DNA of 64,000 bases from Fundidesulfovibrio putealis DSM 16056 (GCF_000429325.1 NZ_AUBQ01000013.1:62001-126000); one strand, 5' to 3'; shown: positions 21,673-30,335, counted from the stretch's first letter. The notes: a model not told the origin generated them from the sequence alone. Numbers and translations: made by a program.

Positions 21673-22206
21673 ATGCGCACCCTGCTGGTGGACAACCGCG
21701 ACAGCTTCACCCGCAACCTGGAACACCTGCTGGTCCAGGCGTCCGGGCACGCCCCGCACGTCGCGCCCTATGACGATTTCCGCCCCGAAATGGCCGACGC
21801 CTTCGACCTGACCGTCATCTCCCCCGGCCCCGGACACCCGCGCGGCTACCCGGCCTACGGGCCGCTCCTGGACTCGGGCCGCCCGGTTCTGGGCATCTGC
21901 CTGGGGCTTCAGATCATGAACCTGCACTTCGGCGGCTCCGTGGAGCGCCTGCCCGGCTGCGTGCATGGCAAGTCCAGCCGCTTCACCCTCTTCGGGCGCG
22001 ACGTCCTGGCCGCGCGCTACCACTCGCTCTCCTTGAGCCGCGTGGCCCCGGACCTTGACGTCCTGGCCGAATTCCAGGGCATCCCCATGGCCGCGAAACA
22101 CCGCAGCCTGCCGCTTCTGGGCCTGCAATTTCATCCCGAATCGTTCCTCACGCCCCAAGGGCCGGACATACTGCGTGACGCGCTCAACCTGCTGCTGCCC
22201 TGCTGA
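21673..22206 (+). CDS. pabA: Aminodeoxychorismate synthase glutamine amidotransferase subunit
   Basis: 177 aa, class I glutamine amidotransferase. Catalytic triad visible as GICLGLQ (nucleophile Cys) and FHPESF (His, Glu); oxyanion segment SPGPGHPRGYP. Supplies ammonia to PabB for p-aminobenzoate and folate synthesis. The family cannot be told from TrpG by sequence alone, but the pabB-pabC context decides for PabA. First gene of the plus-strand pab operon. Confidence 0.9.
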   Translation: MRTLLVDNRDSFTRNLEHLLVQASGHAPHVAPYDDFRPEMADAFDLTVISPGPGHPRGYPAYGPLLDSGRPVLGICLGLQIMNLHFGGSVERLPGCVHGKSSRFTLFGRDVLAARYHSLSLSRVAPDLDVLAEFQGIPMAAKHRSLPLLGLQFHPESFLTPQGPDILRDALNLLLPC

Positions 22207-23455
22207 GGGACTCTCCTGGCTTGGCGCCCTGGCCCCCGAGGAGCCGGACGTCTTCCTGACGCCGACCATGCCCGGCATCCCGGCCAGCGGTGTCGTGGGG
22301 CTATGGCCCCGTCTTGAGTGGCGGCTAGGGCCCAACGGAGATTCTGACGGCGGCAGGCAGGAGCTGTCGCGCTTCTGCGATCCGGCGCACACCGGCCCCG
22401 GCCCGGCCCTGGGCTACCTGAACTACGAGGCCGGGTTCGAGGCCCTGGGCCTTTCCGCGCCGCAGTCTCCCCCGGAATTTCCCCCCGGCGTGTTCCGGAA
22501 GTACCGGGCCGTGCTCGCGCCGAGCCCGGACGCCCGCCATGTGTTCATCCACGCAGACTCACACCAGCTCGCCCGCGAGGCCGCGCTGCTGGTGCAGTCC
22601 GCCCCCCGCTCCGCCTCCATCCCCCTCTTCGACGGCCCGCTACGCGCTTCCCTGGATGCCGACGGCTACCGCCGCGCCGTGAGCCGCGCCCTGGAGCATA
22701 TCCTGGACGGCGACGCCTACCAGCTGAACCTGTCCATCCGCTTCGACACGGACTGGCCCGCCGGCCTTTCCCCGGCCAGCCTGTTCACGCATCTGCTGCG
22801 CGAGCGCCCGGCCATGTTCTACGCACTGTTCCAGCTAGGCGGCCAAGCCATCGTGTCCACCTCGCCTGAACGATTCATCCGGGTTCAAGATGGCCGCGTG
22901 CTCAGCCAGCCCATCAAGGGGACCCGGCCAGCCGTCCCCGGAGCCGTCCGGGACCTGCTCGCTTCGCCCAAGGAGGACGCCGAGCTGTCCATGATCGTGG
23001 ACCTCATCCGAAACGACATAAGCCCGCACTGCCGCTACGGGTCGGTACGCGTCGAAGGCCACAAATCGCTCTTCGAAGTAGACGGGCTGCTCCAGATGTA
23101 CGCCAATGTAACAGGCGAGCTGCGCCCCGGCTCCACCGCCCTGGACCTCCTCTGGGACGCCCTGCCCCCAGGCTCCGTCACCGGCTGCCCCAAGCGCCGC
23201 GCCGCCGAGATCATAGCCGACCTGGAGCCTCACCGGCGCGAAGTCTACTGCGGCTGCATGGTCATGGCCCACGGCCCGCGCGACCTGGACAGCTCAGTGG
23301 CCATCCGCACCGCCCTGGCCGACCCGGCGCGCAACCTGTTCAGCTTCTTCGCCGGGAGCGGCATCGTCGTGGAATCAGACCCGGACTCGGAATACCGTGA
23401 AACCCTGGCCAAGGCCGAAAAATTCCTGGAACTCACCAGAAGGAACCAGCCATGA
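22175..23455 (+). CDS. pabB: Aminodeoxychorismate synthase component I
   Basis: Chorismate-binding enzyme. The key PabB marker is the lysine in PIKGTRPAVPG, where anthranilate synthase TrpE has PIAGT. Other family motifs: SPERFIRVQDGRV, ELSMIVDLIRND, PPGSVTGCPKRRAAEII and YCGCMVMAHG. Makes 4-amino-4-deoxychorismate with ammonia from PabA. Start is uncertain: a GTG at 22175 (426 aa, overlapping pabA by 32 nt) or the ATG at 22268 (395 aa); neither has a clear RBS, suggesting coupling to pabA. Stop overlaps the pabC start (ATGA). Confidence 0.88.
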   Translation: MTRSTCCCPAEGLSWLGALAPEEPDVFLTPTMPGIPASGVVGLWPRLEWRLGPNGDSDGGRQELSRFCDPAHTGPGPALGYLNYEAGFEALGLSAPQSPPEFPPGVFRKYRAVLAPSPDARHVFIHADSHQLAREAALLVQSAPRSASIPLFDGPLRASLDADGYRRAVSRALEHILDGDAYQLNLSIRFDTDWPAGLSPASLFTHLLRERPAMFYALFQLGGQAIVSTSPERFIRVQDGRVLSQPIKGTRPAVPGAVRDLLASPKEDAELSMIVDLIRNDISPHCRYGSVRVEGHKSLFEVDGLLQMYANVTGELRPGSTALDLLWDALPPGSVTGCPKRRAAEIIADLEPHRREVYCGCMVMAHGPRDLDSSVAIRTALADPARNLFSFFAGSGIVVESDPDSEYRETLAKAEKFLELTRRNQP

Positions 23456-24255
23456 TCGCCTGGATCGACCACCGTTTCGTCCTCCGCTCAGTCCCCTTGT
23501 CCGTCACGGGCTCCGTCTTCCGTTGCGGCGTGGGCCTCTTCGAGACCATCCTGCACCACGCAAACGAGCTGCCCCGCTTCGAGCGACACCTCCAGCGGTT
23601 GCGCGCAAGCCTTGCGGCATTGCCTATCGCCCCCAACGGGCCGCCCCCCATCCTGGGCGAATCCGGCAGGGTCCGAGAGGTGGTCCTGGAGGTGCTTCAG
23701 GCCAACACCCTGGTCGGGAAAACCGCGCGCGTGAACCTGTTCTGCTTCCAGGACGCGCCCGATGACAAGGCCAGCCTGTGCGTTGCCGCCACGCCGCACT
23801 CCATCCACGCGGATTCCACCTGCACGCTGGACGTCTACCCCCACGCGCACACCTCGCACCTCTGCACGCACAAGACCATGGCCAACATGCACCAGCGCCT
23901 GGCCTGGGACCAGGCCCGCAGCGCAGGCAAGGACGACGCCGTGCTGCAAGACCACGACGGCCTCGTCCTGGAATGCGCCGTGGCCGCCCTGCTCTTCTCA
24001 GACGGCCAACGCTTCTACACCAGCCGCACGCCCTTCAAGCTGCCAAGTCTCACCATGGAAGCCGCCGCCCAGGCGCTTGAGATCGAGGAAATCCCCATCC
24101 CACTGGCCGATATCGGGAACTTCAAACACGCCTACCGCCTGAACAGCCTCATCGGCATCCAGCCCGTGGCCGCCATCGGCAAGGTGGCCTTCGAGCCGGA
24201 CTGGAAGACCTGCAAGCCGTTCTCGCGGAAATTCCTGGGATTGGGGGAAGAATGA
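23452..24255 (+). CDS. pabC: Aminodeoxychorismate lyase (class IV aminotransferase fold)
   Basis: 267 aa, branched-chain-aminotransferase-like fold. GVGLFETILHHANELPRFERHL at the N-terminus, PLP lysine in HKTMANMHQRL, and the LVLECAVAALLF segment that corresponds to the family's E-x-x-x-x-N-x-F region. Here Asn is replaced by Ala, a divergence seen in lyase-type members. Converts aminodeoxychorismate to p-aminobenzoate and pyruvate. Third gene of pabA-pabB-pabC, closed by a terminator at 24381. A D-amino-acid aminotransferase activity cannot be excluded from sequence alone. Confidence 0.85.
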   Translation: MIAWIDHRFVLRSVPLSVTGSVFRCGVGLFETILHHANELPRFERHLQRLRASLAALPIAPNGPPPILGESGRVREVVLEVLQANTLVGKTARVNLFCFQDAPDDKASLCVAATPHSIHADSTCTLDVYPHAHTSHLCTHKTMANMHQRLAWDQARSAGKDDAVLQDHDGLVLECAVAALLFSDGQRFYTSRTPFKLPSLTMEAAAQALEIEEIPIPLADIGNFKHAYRLNSLIGIQPVAAIGKVAFEPDWKTCKPFSRKFLGLGEE

Positions 24256-24258
24256 GAG

Positions 24259-24334
24259 GCTGGGACTCCGTCCCAGACCCTGGCAGGGCTCTGCCCTGCA
24301 CCCGCCAGGGGGATGATCCCCCTGGACCCTGCAT
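24259..24334 (+). repeat. Cluster of short GGGnnnCCC mini-palindromes
   Basis: Three small hairpins in a row: CTGGGACTCCGTCCCAG, CAGGGCTCTGCCCTG and CCAGGGGGATGATCCCCCTGG. Equivalent clusters with the same unit sequences, in part reverse-complemented, occur at 24598-24705, 48783-48852 and 56738-56796. Repeats of this kind are common between genes in Desulfovibrio-type genomes. Confidence 0.8.
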
Positions 24335-24380
24335 CCGCTTCGCGTAACGCCCTGCCCCTGTTCAGTCGCCTGCCAAATCA

Positions 24381-24425
24381 AGAGCCCTGAAGCGCGCAAA
24401 GCCGCGCTTCAGGGCTCTATTTATT
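24381..24425 (+). terminator. Terminator of the pab operon
   Basis: A 16-bp perfect stem (AGAGCCCTGAAGCGCG, 24381-24396, with 24403-24418), 6-nt loop, then ATTTATT. It lies about 125 bp after the pabC stop, on the far side of the mini-palindrome cluster. Confidence 0.85.
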
Positions 24426-24478
24426 GAAATCGCCTGATTCAGCGATGGCTGGGGTTGGGGGTTGTCGCGGTCGGGTTC

Positions 24479-24528
24479 TGGCGGGCGGGCGACGAATCGT
24501 CTTCAAATCGGTTCGAGCCCGCCCGCCA
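24479..24528 (+). repeat. Hairpin repeat with GACGAATCGTCTTCAAATCGG core, copy A
   Basis: The outer 12-bp stem TGGCGGGCGGGC/GCCCGCCCGCCA encloses an inner 7-bp stem CGAATCG/CGGTTCG with a 9-nt loop. A second copy, inverted, lies at 48611-48663. The two differ by a paired A-to-G and T-to-C change that keeps the inner stem. No ORF crosses it convincingly. Confidence 0.8.
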
Positions 24529-24597
24529 GGACACGAACGAGACAGCCCTCAGCCCAAGCCCCGCCTCAAGCTTCCCGCGCACGACGCGAAGCGGAAA

Positions 24598-24705
24598 GCC
24601 GGGTCTGGGGGAGGCTTCTCCCCCAGCGGGTGCAGGGCAGAGCCCGCCGGGTCAAGGGCAGAGCCCTTGCGGGTCTGGGCGGAGCCCAGCAGGGCAGCGC
24701 CCCAA
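24598..24705 (+). repeat. Second cluster of mini-palindromes downstream of pabC
   Basis: Units such as CTGGGGGAGGCTTCTCCCCCAG, CAGGGCAGAGCCC, AAGGGCAGAGCCCTT and CTGGGCGGAGCCCAG follow each other. Same family as 24259-24334 but with other spacers. The 560 bp between pabC and the lipoprotein gene therefore consist almost wholly of repeats and terminators. Confidence 0.7.
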
Positions 24706-24711
24706 TATGCC

Positions 24712-24821
24712 TCGTGTTGCGTCCTCAATACCCGTCCAAACGGACTTTCAAGACAACCAGCCAAAACCATTTATTTTAATTTTGAAAAACATATTCATGT
24801 TTTTCAAAATCGCGGCACTAG
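24712..24821 (-). repeat. 110-bp two-hairpin intergenic repeat (palindrome copy 4)
   Basis: Same length and order as 19691-19800: TCGTGTTGCG end, a first hairpin (CCCGT-CCAA-ACGGA, less perfect here), CCAAAACCATTTATTTTAAT, the palindrome at 24780-24809, then CGCGGCACTAG. The minus-strand reading starts at the TAG stop codon (24818-24820) of the lipoprotein gene. Likely terminator of the minus-strand lipoprotein operon. Confidence 0.85.
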
Positions 24822-25546
24822 CTCTCCAGGTTGGAGCTCTGCAGCGGCTTCTTGGGCGGCGGCGGGGGCGCGTGGTCCTTGGGCGCGGGCACCTGCACGG
24901 AGCTGGCCCCGGAGGACTGGAACTGCATGCCGGAGTTCCACTTCTTGATGGGGCCGCCGGTGTCGTGTCCCAGCGCGGTCATGATGGACCACAGGGGGTC
25001 CTGGGGCATGCGGCTTTCGCGCCTGAAGAAGATCATGTCCGCGCTGCGATCCGGGTCCATGCGCCCGGCCTGGGACATGGCCCAGATGCGCTGTCCGGAG
25101 TTGACGTCGAAGATTTCGAACGACAGCGACACGGCCGAATCCGAGCGGGTGCCGCCTGCGAGGATGTAGGCGAGTTTTCCGGTGACCACGCAGTCCGCGC
25201 CGCGATCGCGCGCCACAAGGATGGCCTGTTCGTTGGTGAGGCCTTCTGCGGTGGGCTCGAAGAAGATCGTGGGGAACACCTGATCCTGCATCCAGGTGTT
25301 GGCGAATACTTCGGTAAGCTGCTTGGAGAGGTGGCGGGCGTTGTAGACGTCCTGCTGCACGGCGAAGGGCAGCACCACGGCCTTGAAGGGCCGGGTGGGC
25401 GCGTTCAGGGGCTGGACGTACACGGAGGGGTTGTTGCGCTTCACGTGGACGTCCACATAGAGCACGGACTGTTCGGTCAGTTTCGGGTCAACGGCGCAGC
25501 CGCCCAGCAGGGCGGCGAGCGCCAAAATCATGGCGATACGTTTCAT
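24818..25546 (-). CDS. Lipoprotein with CsgG-like fold, unknown role
   Basis: 242 aa from the ATG at 25546 (a longer ORF to 25603 lacks an RBS). Signal peptide with lipobox LLGGC (Cys about residue 17). The middle part (VVLPFAVQQD..., DRGADCVVTGKLAYILAGGT, LSFEIFDVNSGQRIWAMSQ) looks like the CsgG/TolB-N fold used by envelope lipoproteins. The C-terminus is Pro/Lys-rich. Last gene of an operon with the 111-aa protein and the YIP1 protein. No secretion or curli partners are near. Confidence 0.7.
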   Translation of the reverse strand: MKRIAMILALAALLGGCAVDPKLTEQSVLYVDVHVKRNNPSVYVQPLNAPTRPFKAVVLPFAVQQDVYNARHLSKQLTEVFANTWMQDQVFPTIFFEPTAEGLTNEQAILVARDRGADCVVTGKLAYILAGGTRSDSAVSLSFEIFDVNSGQRIWAMSQAGRMDPDRSADMIFFRRESRMPQDPLWSIMTALGHDTGGPIKKWNSGMQFQSSGASSVQVPAPKDHAPPPPPKKPLQSSNLES

Positions 25547-25629
25547 GGCGAGGCCTCGCGGGCTGTTTTTCGGGTCATCAAGCAAAAAACGGACCCTTAG
25601 CAAATAGGATCTGGCGCAACCCGTCCAGT

Positions 25630-25965
25630 TTACTGGGGGCGCATGGTGGGCGGGGGCGCGGTGGACACGGTGTCCATGAGTTGCGTCTTCGAGTGCAGCA
25701 GGCTCTCGCGCAGTTCGAGCCGTTTTTTCAGCGGCAGCAGGCGGAATTCCGGCTTGGCCGTCAGCTCGTCCAGTTGATCCATCTCGTCGCGGATGCTGCG
25801 GATTTTGTCCTGGAAAGTGGCTTCCTGGGGCCAGACGCGCGTGGCGATTTCGGCCAGTTCCCGCAACTCCCGGGAGAGGTCCTGGAAGGCCTTGGGGCCG
25901 GTCTCGCGCGCCACTCGGCGGCGGTTCAGCGCCTTGCCGATACTTCGGGTGAGCCAGGCGAACAC
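25630..25965 (-). CDS. Hypothetical charged helical protein, 111 aa
   Basis: Residues 1-95 are predicted helical and highly charged (FQDLSRELRELAEIATRVW; LLPLKKRLELRESLLHSK), possibly a coiled coil. The last 15 residues are Pro/Thr-rich. No known domain. It follows the YIP1 gene by 10 nt and precedes the lipoprotein gene by 83 nt, so it is likely part of one envelope-related operon. Confidence 0.7.
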   Translation of the reverse strand: MFAWLTRSIGKALNRRRVARETGPKAFQDLSRELRELAEIATRVWPQEATFQDKIRSIRDEMDQLDELTAKPEFRLLPLKKRLELRESLLHSKTQLMDTVSTAPPPTMRPQ

Positions 25966-25975
25966 GGCATTTCTC

Positions 25976-27655
25976 CTACCTGCGCGTTAAAAGCACGTGC
26001 AAAACCGCGAACGAGGCCATGAAATACAGCGACCACTTCACCAGCACCGAGGCGAGCACCTGCGGGTATCCGGCCTGATGCAGCTTTTTCAGGCCGATGG
26101 CCTGGAGCGTCATGTGCCAGATCAATACGATAGGAATAAGATACTGCCAGGAAACTGGCAAGACCGTCAGCATCCAGGGCGCGCCCGCGTAGCAGATGGT
26201 GCGGAAGGTTTCCTCGAAGGGTTTGGAGGCCGAGCGCAGAAGGCCAAGCAGCAGATGGCCGAGCGCCGCGTCCAGGAACACGAAGGCCGTGACCAGGATG
26301 GGCGAGAGCCCGAGCCAGGCGAGGCTGCCGATCATCCCGGCCCCGAGCCCCTGGAAGCCGTCGGTGCGGCCAAGGTCGGAGAGGTTGGGGCCGAGTCCGA
26401 AGCGGAACCAGATGAGCCCGAAGATCATGGAGGCCAGACAGACCACGTTGGCGAACAGCAGCGGGCGGATCTTGCCGGAGAAGGGCGGGAGCTGGTCGAA
26501 GAAGTCGCCGGGCTTGAGCAGGATGGTCTTCACCGTGTTCAGGAACGAGGGCACGGCCCCGTAAAGCTCCAGCTGTTCCCAGGGAGCCACGGCGTAGGGC
26601 AGCACGGCCTTGGGCTGGTGCGCCTCCATGCCGGGTTCGGCCTGGGACTGGCGCGAAGAGTTCGCGGACGCGGCGCGGCCCGGGGGGGGCTGCCCTCCCA
26701 TGGCCTGGAGCCTGGCCCAGATGTCGCGCACGGAGTCCTCGCCTGCCACGGCTTCGCCCTGCTGCGGGGCCTGGGGGTCGTCCTGCCCGTCATGACCGTC
26801 ATGGCCGGAGAGAGGCTGGCCGGGCGCAGGCGAAGCGTTTGGCATGGCGTATTCGCGGGGCAGGGGCTCACGGTCGAGCTTGTCCACCGGATTTGCAAGG
26901 CCTGCCAGGCCTGTCGGGTCCGCGCCGAGCCGACCGAATTCGTCCGAGGAGGCCTGCGGGCGGGGTTCATCCGAATGGGGCTGCTGGGGCTGCCTGGGTT
27001 CGGGACAATATTCCTGCGCACGGCGGATGGCGCTCTCCACCCGGTCGATGGGGGGAGTTGGCGCAGACGCCTGGAGTTCACGCAAGGAGCCGCCGTCAGC
27101 CGCGTCCGGAAGGTCGCCGGAGGGTTCCCAGGCGATATGGCGCTCAGGCCTGGGCTGCCTGGAGGGTTCCTCGAAGCCGTCGCCTCCGCGCGGGGGCGGG
27201 AAGCGGTCGTCTCCGGGGCTGCCGAAGGGGTGGTCGGGGCCGCCGTAATCCTGCCTTGGGTCCGGGGCGCGGCGGCGTTCGCCGGCATAGGGCTTCGCCT
27301 GGAACTGGTCCGGCTCGTCGTCCGGCAGCCAGCGCGCCTGGGGGCGCGGAGGAATATGGCCGTAGTGCTCGGGATCGCCCTCGGGTTCGGGCATGTAGGC
27401 CCGCTGGGAGCGGGGTTCGTAGGGCGCGTGGATGCGGGAGGCGGGCTCGGGATCGCGCGCAGGGCGCACGGGGCGCGAGGGCCTCGGAGGATACACGGGT
27501 TCCTCCACCGCCGGTTCGGATTGAACGGACGGCTGATTCCCCCTGAACCGGAAGCGGAACTGACACTTGGGACAGGTGGCTATGCTGGAGCTGGCCGGGA
27601 CTTTATCCGTGGGGATGTCCCTGCTGTAGCCGCATTGCGGGCAGACGATGCGCAT
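25976..27655 (-). CDS. Zinc-ribbon (MJ0042) + YIP1-domain membrane protein
   Basis: 559 aa. The N-terminal MJ0042-type zinc ribbon has C5, C8, C28 and C31 (CPQC ... CPKC). Residues 40-380 are a long low-complexity region rich in Pro, Arg, Asp and Gln. The C-terminal 170 residues hold five membrane segments of the YIP1 type (FLNTVKTILLKPGDFFDQLP start). Function unknown; YIP1 proteins in eukaryotes act in membrane traffic, but bacterial ones are uncharacterised. First gene of the operon with the 111-aa protein and lipoprotein. Confidence 0.8.
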   Translation of the reverse strand: MRIVCPQCGYSRDIPTDKVPASSSIATCPKCQFRFRFRGNQPSVQSEPAVEEPVYPPRPSRPVRPARDPEPASRIHAPYEPRSQRAYMPEPEGDPEHYGHIPPRPQARWLPDDEPDQFQAKPYAGERRRAPDPRQDYGGPDHPFGSPGDDRFPPPRGGDGFEEPSRQPRPERHIAWEPSGDLPDAADGGSLRELQASAPTPPIDRVESAIRRAQEYCPEPRQPQQPHSDEPRPQASSDEFGRLGADPTGLAGLANPVDKLDREPLPREYAMPNASPAPGQPLSGHDGHDGQDDPQAPQQGEAVAGEDSVRDIWARLQAMGGQPPPGRAASANSSRQSQAEPGMEAHQPKAVLPYAVAPWEQLELYGAVPSFLNTVKTILLKPGDFFDQLPPFSGKIRPLLFANVVCLASMIFGLIWFRFGLGPNLSDLGRTDGFQGLGAGMIGSLAWLGLSPILVTAFVFLDAALGHLLLGLLRSASKPFEETFRTICYAGAPWMLTVLPVSWQYLIPIVLIWHMTLQAIGLKKLHQAGYPQVLASVLVKWSLYFMASFAVLHVLLTRR

Positions 27656-27722
27656 CGGTGGACCTTCATATCTGGCTTGACGCCTGGGAAGGCCTTAGCC
27701 CGCCTCGGCGCGCAAATCAACG

Positions 27723-28898
27723 TCAAAGGGGTTGGAACCGTACCGTTTCCGGCCACGCGCCAATCATGGGCCTGGGCGTGAGGGCCGCGAAGAACGCCTC
27801 GGGGAGAACGGGATACTCCCGGTTCTGGCGGTGAAGGCCCGTCGAGCCGCCCGAGAAGCCTCCGGCCGCGTCGAACAGGGCGTGCTTGCGGGCCAGTGCC
27901 TCGCGGTCCTTGAGCACGTCGCTCAGGTGGCGGATGAAGCCTCCGCAGATCAGGCCGGTGGGGCCGCTGAGCCCTTCCAGGCGCTCATGCACGGGCCGCA
28001 CGAACCGGACCTGCGGACCGGGCCGGAAAAGGCGCAGTTGCAGATCAGGCCACAGGCCCCAGCCGATCTTGACGCCGGACGGCCCGATGCCCAGCCGGGG
28101 AAAAGCGAAGGCTGCGCAGTGCTCCTGGGCCACAAGCGCGGGCAGGAGGGCGCAAAGCGCCGGGTCCAGGCGTTCGTCGCCGTCCAGGTACAGCACCCAC
28201 TCGCTCCGGCAGGCGGCCAGCATGCGGTTGCGCTGGGCCGCGAAATCGTTTTCGAGCGGATGCGCCAGGTGCCGCACCGGAATGGGACATGGCGGCGGGG
28301 ACGGCGGCGGCGAGGGGGCGTCCCATATCACGACGGCCTCGAAGGCCGTCTGCGGCAGGGCGGCGAAGAATTCCGGCAGGCCGGGTTCGTCCGGGTGCAG
28401 GATGGCCGCCACGCTGAGGCGCGAAGCTGGACCGGCAGGATCTGCGGGCGTGGGGAGCGCAAGCGGCGCATAGGCCGCGTGCAGCCGCTGCACGGTCTTC
28501 AGGCGGGCAAGCGCCGCCTCGTCCGCCACTTCGGGGTTCAGGACGCACACGGCGCGAGGGCGCGTGAGCCCGGCGCTTAAGAGAGTGAAGGCCAGGGCAA
28601 CCGGGGAGGCGTCGGCCAGCAGCGGCAGGCCGTTGCCGAACGCGCGTGCCTGATCGCCGTCGGTCTCGCAGACCGTGAAGCCCGTGCCGGACGGCAGCGA
28701 TGCGGCCACCTCGCGGGCGAATTCGCCGCGCCCCACGCCAAGCAGCACGCAGTGGCCTGCGCGGACAATCTGGCGCGCAAGCGGTCCGTTCGCGTCGAAT
28801 CGCGCCGGAACGGTTGCGTACCCGCCCTGCTCCGCCTCCATGGAGAAGGAGAGCACGGCGCTGGTGTAGGCGGCGAAAAGGGCGTTCAGGTCCGGCAT
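27723..28898 (-). CDS. Glycosyltransferase family 2-like protein with extra N-terminal domain
   Basis: 391 aa from the ATG at 28898, overlapping the preceding glycosyltransferase stop by 13 nt. The C-terminal half is a GT2 fold of the WaaE/beta-glucosyltransferase type: ENDFAAQRNRMLAACRSEWV, then LYLDGDERLDPA with the DxD nucleotide-sugar site. The first 150 residues are not part of the GT2 fold and look like a Rossmann-type domain (HCVLLGVGRGEFAREVA; FTVCETDGDQARAFG), possibly a degenerate methyltransferase. Cell-surface glycan assembly is inferred. Confidence 0.75.
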   Translation of the reverse strand: MPDLNALFAAYTSAVLSFSMEAEQGGYATVPARFDANGPLARQIVRAGHCVLLGVGRGEFAREVAASLPSGTGFTVCETDGDQARAFGNGLPLLADASPVALAFTLLSAGLTRPRAVCVLNPEVADEAALARLKTVQRLHAAYAPLALPTPADPAGPASRLSVAAILHPDEPGLPEFFAALPQTAFEAVVIWDAPSPPPSPPPCPIPVRHLAHPLENDFAAQRNRMLAACRSEWVLYLDGDERLDPALCALLPALVAQEHCAAFAFPRLGIGPSGVKIGWGLWPDLQLRLFRPGPQVRFVRPVHERLEGLSGPTGLICGGFIRHLSDVLKDREALARKHALFDAAGGFSGGSTGLHRQNREYPVLPEAFFAALTPRPMIGAWPETVRFQPL

Positions 28899-29962
28899 TT
28901 TTCTCCCGATGACGCGAGCAGGTCGTCGTAAATATCCCCCAGCTGGCGGGCTATCTCCTGCGCCCGGTACAGCCGCGCGGCTTTCTCGCGCCCCGCCGCG
29001 CCCATGCGCCGCGCCTCTTCGGGGTGCCGCCACAGCCAGAGCACGGCCTGGGCGTAGTCTTCCACGGTGGCGGCCACCAACCCGGTCACGCCATGCTCCA
29101 CCAGCTCCAGCTGGGCGTTGTCGCGGTTTCCGGCAGCCGGGTGCGTCACCACCGGGAGCCCTGCGGCCATGGCCTCGGCGATGGCCATGCCGAAGGATTC
29201 GCCGGTGTCGTTGGCGTGGGCCAGGAGGCTCACCCGCCCGAAAAAGTCCGCCAGCCCCTCGTCGCGGGACTCGGGCGGCAGGCACTCGACGTTTTGTCCC
29301 AGGTCGTGATCGCGCACGAAGTCCAGGAAGTCAGGCGTGGCCCCGATCACCAGGAAGCGGAAGCCAGGCTCGCTGGCCTTCAGAATCGGCAGCATGTCGA
29401 AGGCCAGCCCGGACCACTTGCCGGGGTCGGGCCGCGACAGCCTGCCCGCCACGGGCCGCGAAAAATCGTGCTCCGGAGTGAGCCGGGCGAACAGGTCCGT
29501 GTCCACGGGATTGTACAGCACGCGGTAGCGCGAGACGTCCAGCGATGGGTTGTCCGCCGCCAGTCGCTCCAGGCAGAAGCGCGAGACAACCAGATGCAGG
29601 TCCACCACGCCGCCCAGGGGGGAATCATCCAGCCTGCCGAACACGTTGGTCTCCACCACCGCCCTGGGGCCGAAGCGCTTCACCGGGGAGAGCAACGCAG
29701 GCTCCGGCCAGCCCGCGCGGTGCAGGTGGACCACGTCCGGACGCAGCTTTTCCAGCACGGAAAGCAGGTCCCCGCCGACGATGACCGGGACGCCGTTTTG
29801 GCGCAGCAGTTCGCGGCGCTCGCCGTCCACGGGGCTGTACGCGAAGGGCGCGAACCGGGAACGGTCCAGGTGCGTGACCATGAGCTGCATGGCCTTTTCA
29901 GTGCCGCCAAGCCCCAACGACTTGACGACATGCAGGACGCGGACTGCGGGAGCGGGATTCAT
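28886..29962 (-). CDS. Glycosyltransferase family 4 (GT-B fold)
   Basis: 358 aa from ATG 29962; the longer ORF to 30079 is not supported. N-terminal VRVLHVVKSLGLGGTEKAMQ is the classic GT4 donor/acceptor domain start. The C-terminal domain has FRFLVIGATPDF and the E-x7-E motif in ESFGMAIAEAMAAGLPVV. Uses a nucleotide sugar, substrate unknown. Pairs with the GT2-like protein through a 13-nt overlap, suggesting one glycan pathway (LPS core, capsule or flagellin glycosylation). Confidence 0.88.
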   Translation of the reverse strand: MNPAPAVRVLHVVKSLGLGGTEKAMQLMVTHLDRSRFAPFAYSPVDGERRELLRQNGVPVIVGGDLLSVLEKLRPDVVHLHRAGWPEPALLSPVKRFGPRAVVETNVFGRLDDSPLGGVVDLHLVVSRFCLERLAADNPSLDVSRYRVLYNPVDTDLFARLTPEHDFSRPVAGRLSRPDPGKWSGLAFDMLPILKASEPGFRFLVIGATPDFLDFVRDHDLGQNVECLPPESRDEGLADFFGRVSLLAHANDTGESFGMAIAEAMAAGLPVVTHPAAGNRDNAQLELVEHGVTGLVAATVEDYAQAVLWLWRHPEEARRMGAAGREKAARLYRAQEIARQLGDIYDDLLASSGEKCRT

Positions 29963-30105
29963 GGCCGGGTTATGGACTGAAACGGGGCCGGAGTCCAGTT
30001 GGGGCAGCCGTGATGCAGCGCTCCCGGCCCTGCCGCACTCCGCGCGGGTCCGATCGCACGCCTGGGTCTTGATTGACACCCCCCCGGCATGGGGCTATGC
30101 GGCGG

Positions 30106-30268
30106 GAGTCAGGTGCCCGCTTGTCGGGAGAATAGGGAATCCCGTGAAATCCGGGAGCGGTCCCGCCGCCGTAAGTTTCATGAAGCGCTGCCTCCTCCGT
30201 GGGCCACTGGGAGTACATCCTGGGAAGGCCGGGGCAGCCGGAACGAGCCGGAAGACCTGCCTGACCGC
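30106..30268 (+). promoter_or_regulatory. Cobalamin (B12) riboswitch
   Basis: The conserved order is present: AGGTGCCCGC start, GGGAATCCCGTGAAAT then CCGGGAGCGGTCCCGCCGCC (the GCGGTCCCGCC-type core), a CCACTGGG segment, GGGAAGGCC, and GAACGAGCCGGAAGACC, which is the ACGAGCC-GGAGACC part of the B12 box. Located upstream of cbiK and followed by an intrinsic terminator, so transcription attenuation by adenosylcobalamin is inferred. Confidence 0.93.
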
Positions 30269-30335
30269 AGACCGCTGTTTCCGGCGCGGCAACGGGCTAT
30301 TGCTGTGTTCGGACCTCCTGAGAAGGGCAAAATCG

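Noticed and set aside
24505-24528. tRNA-like end GGTTCGAGCCCGCCCGCCA within the hairpin repeat
   Set aside because: The second copy of the repeat has GGTCCGAG instead, so the T-loop likeness is not conserved; the element is a simple nested hairpin.
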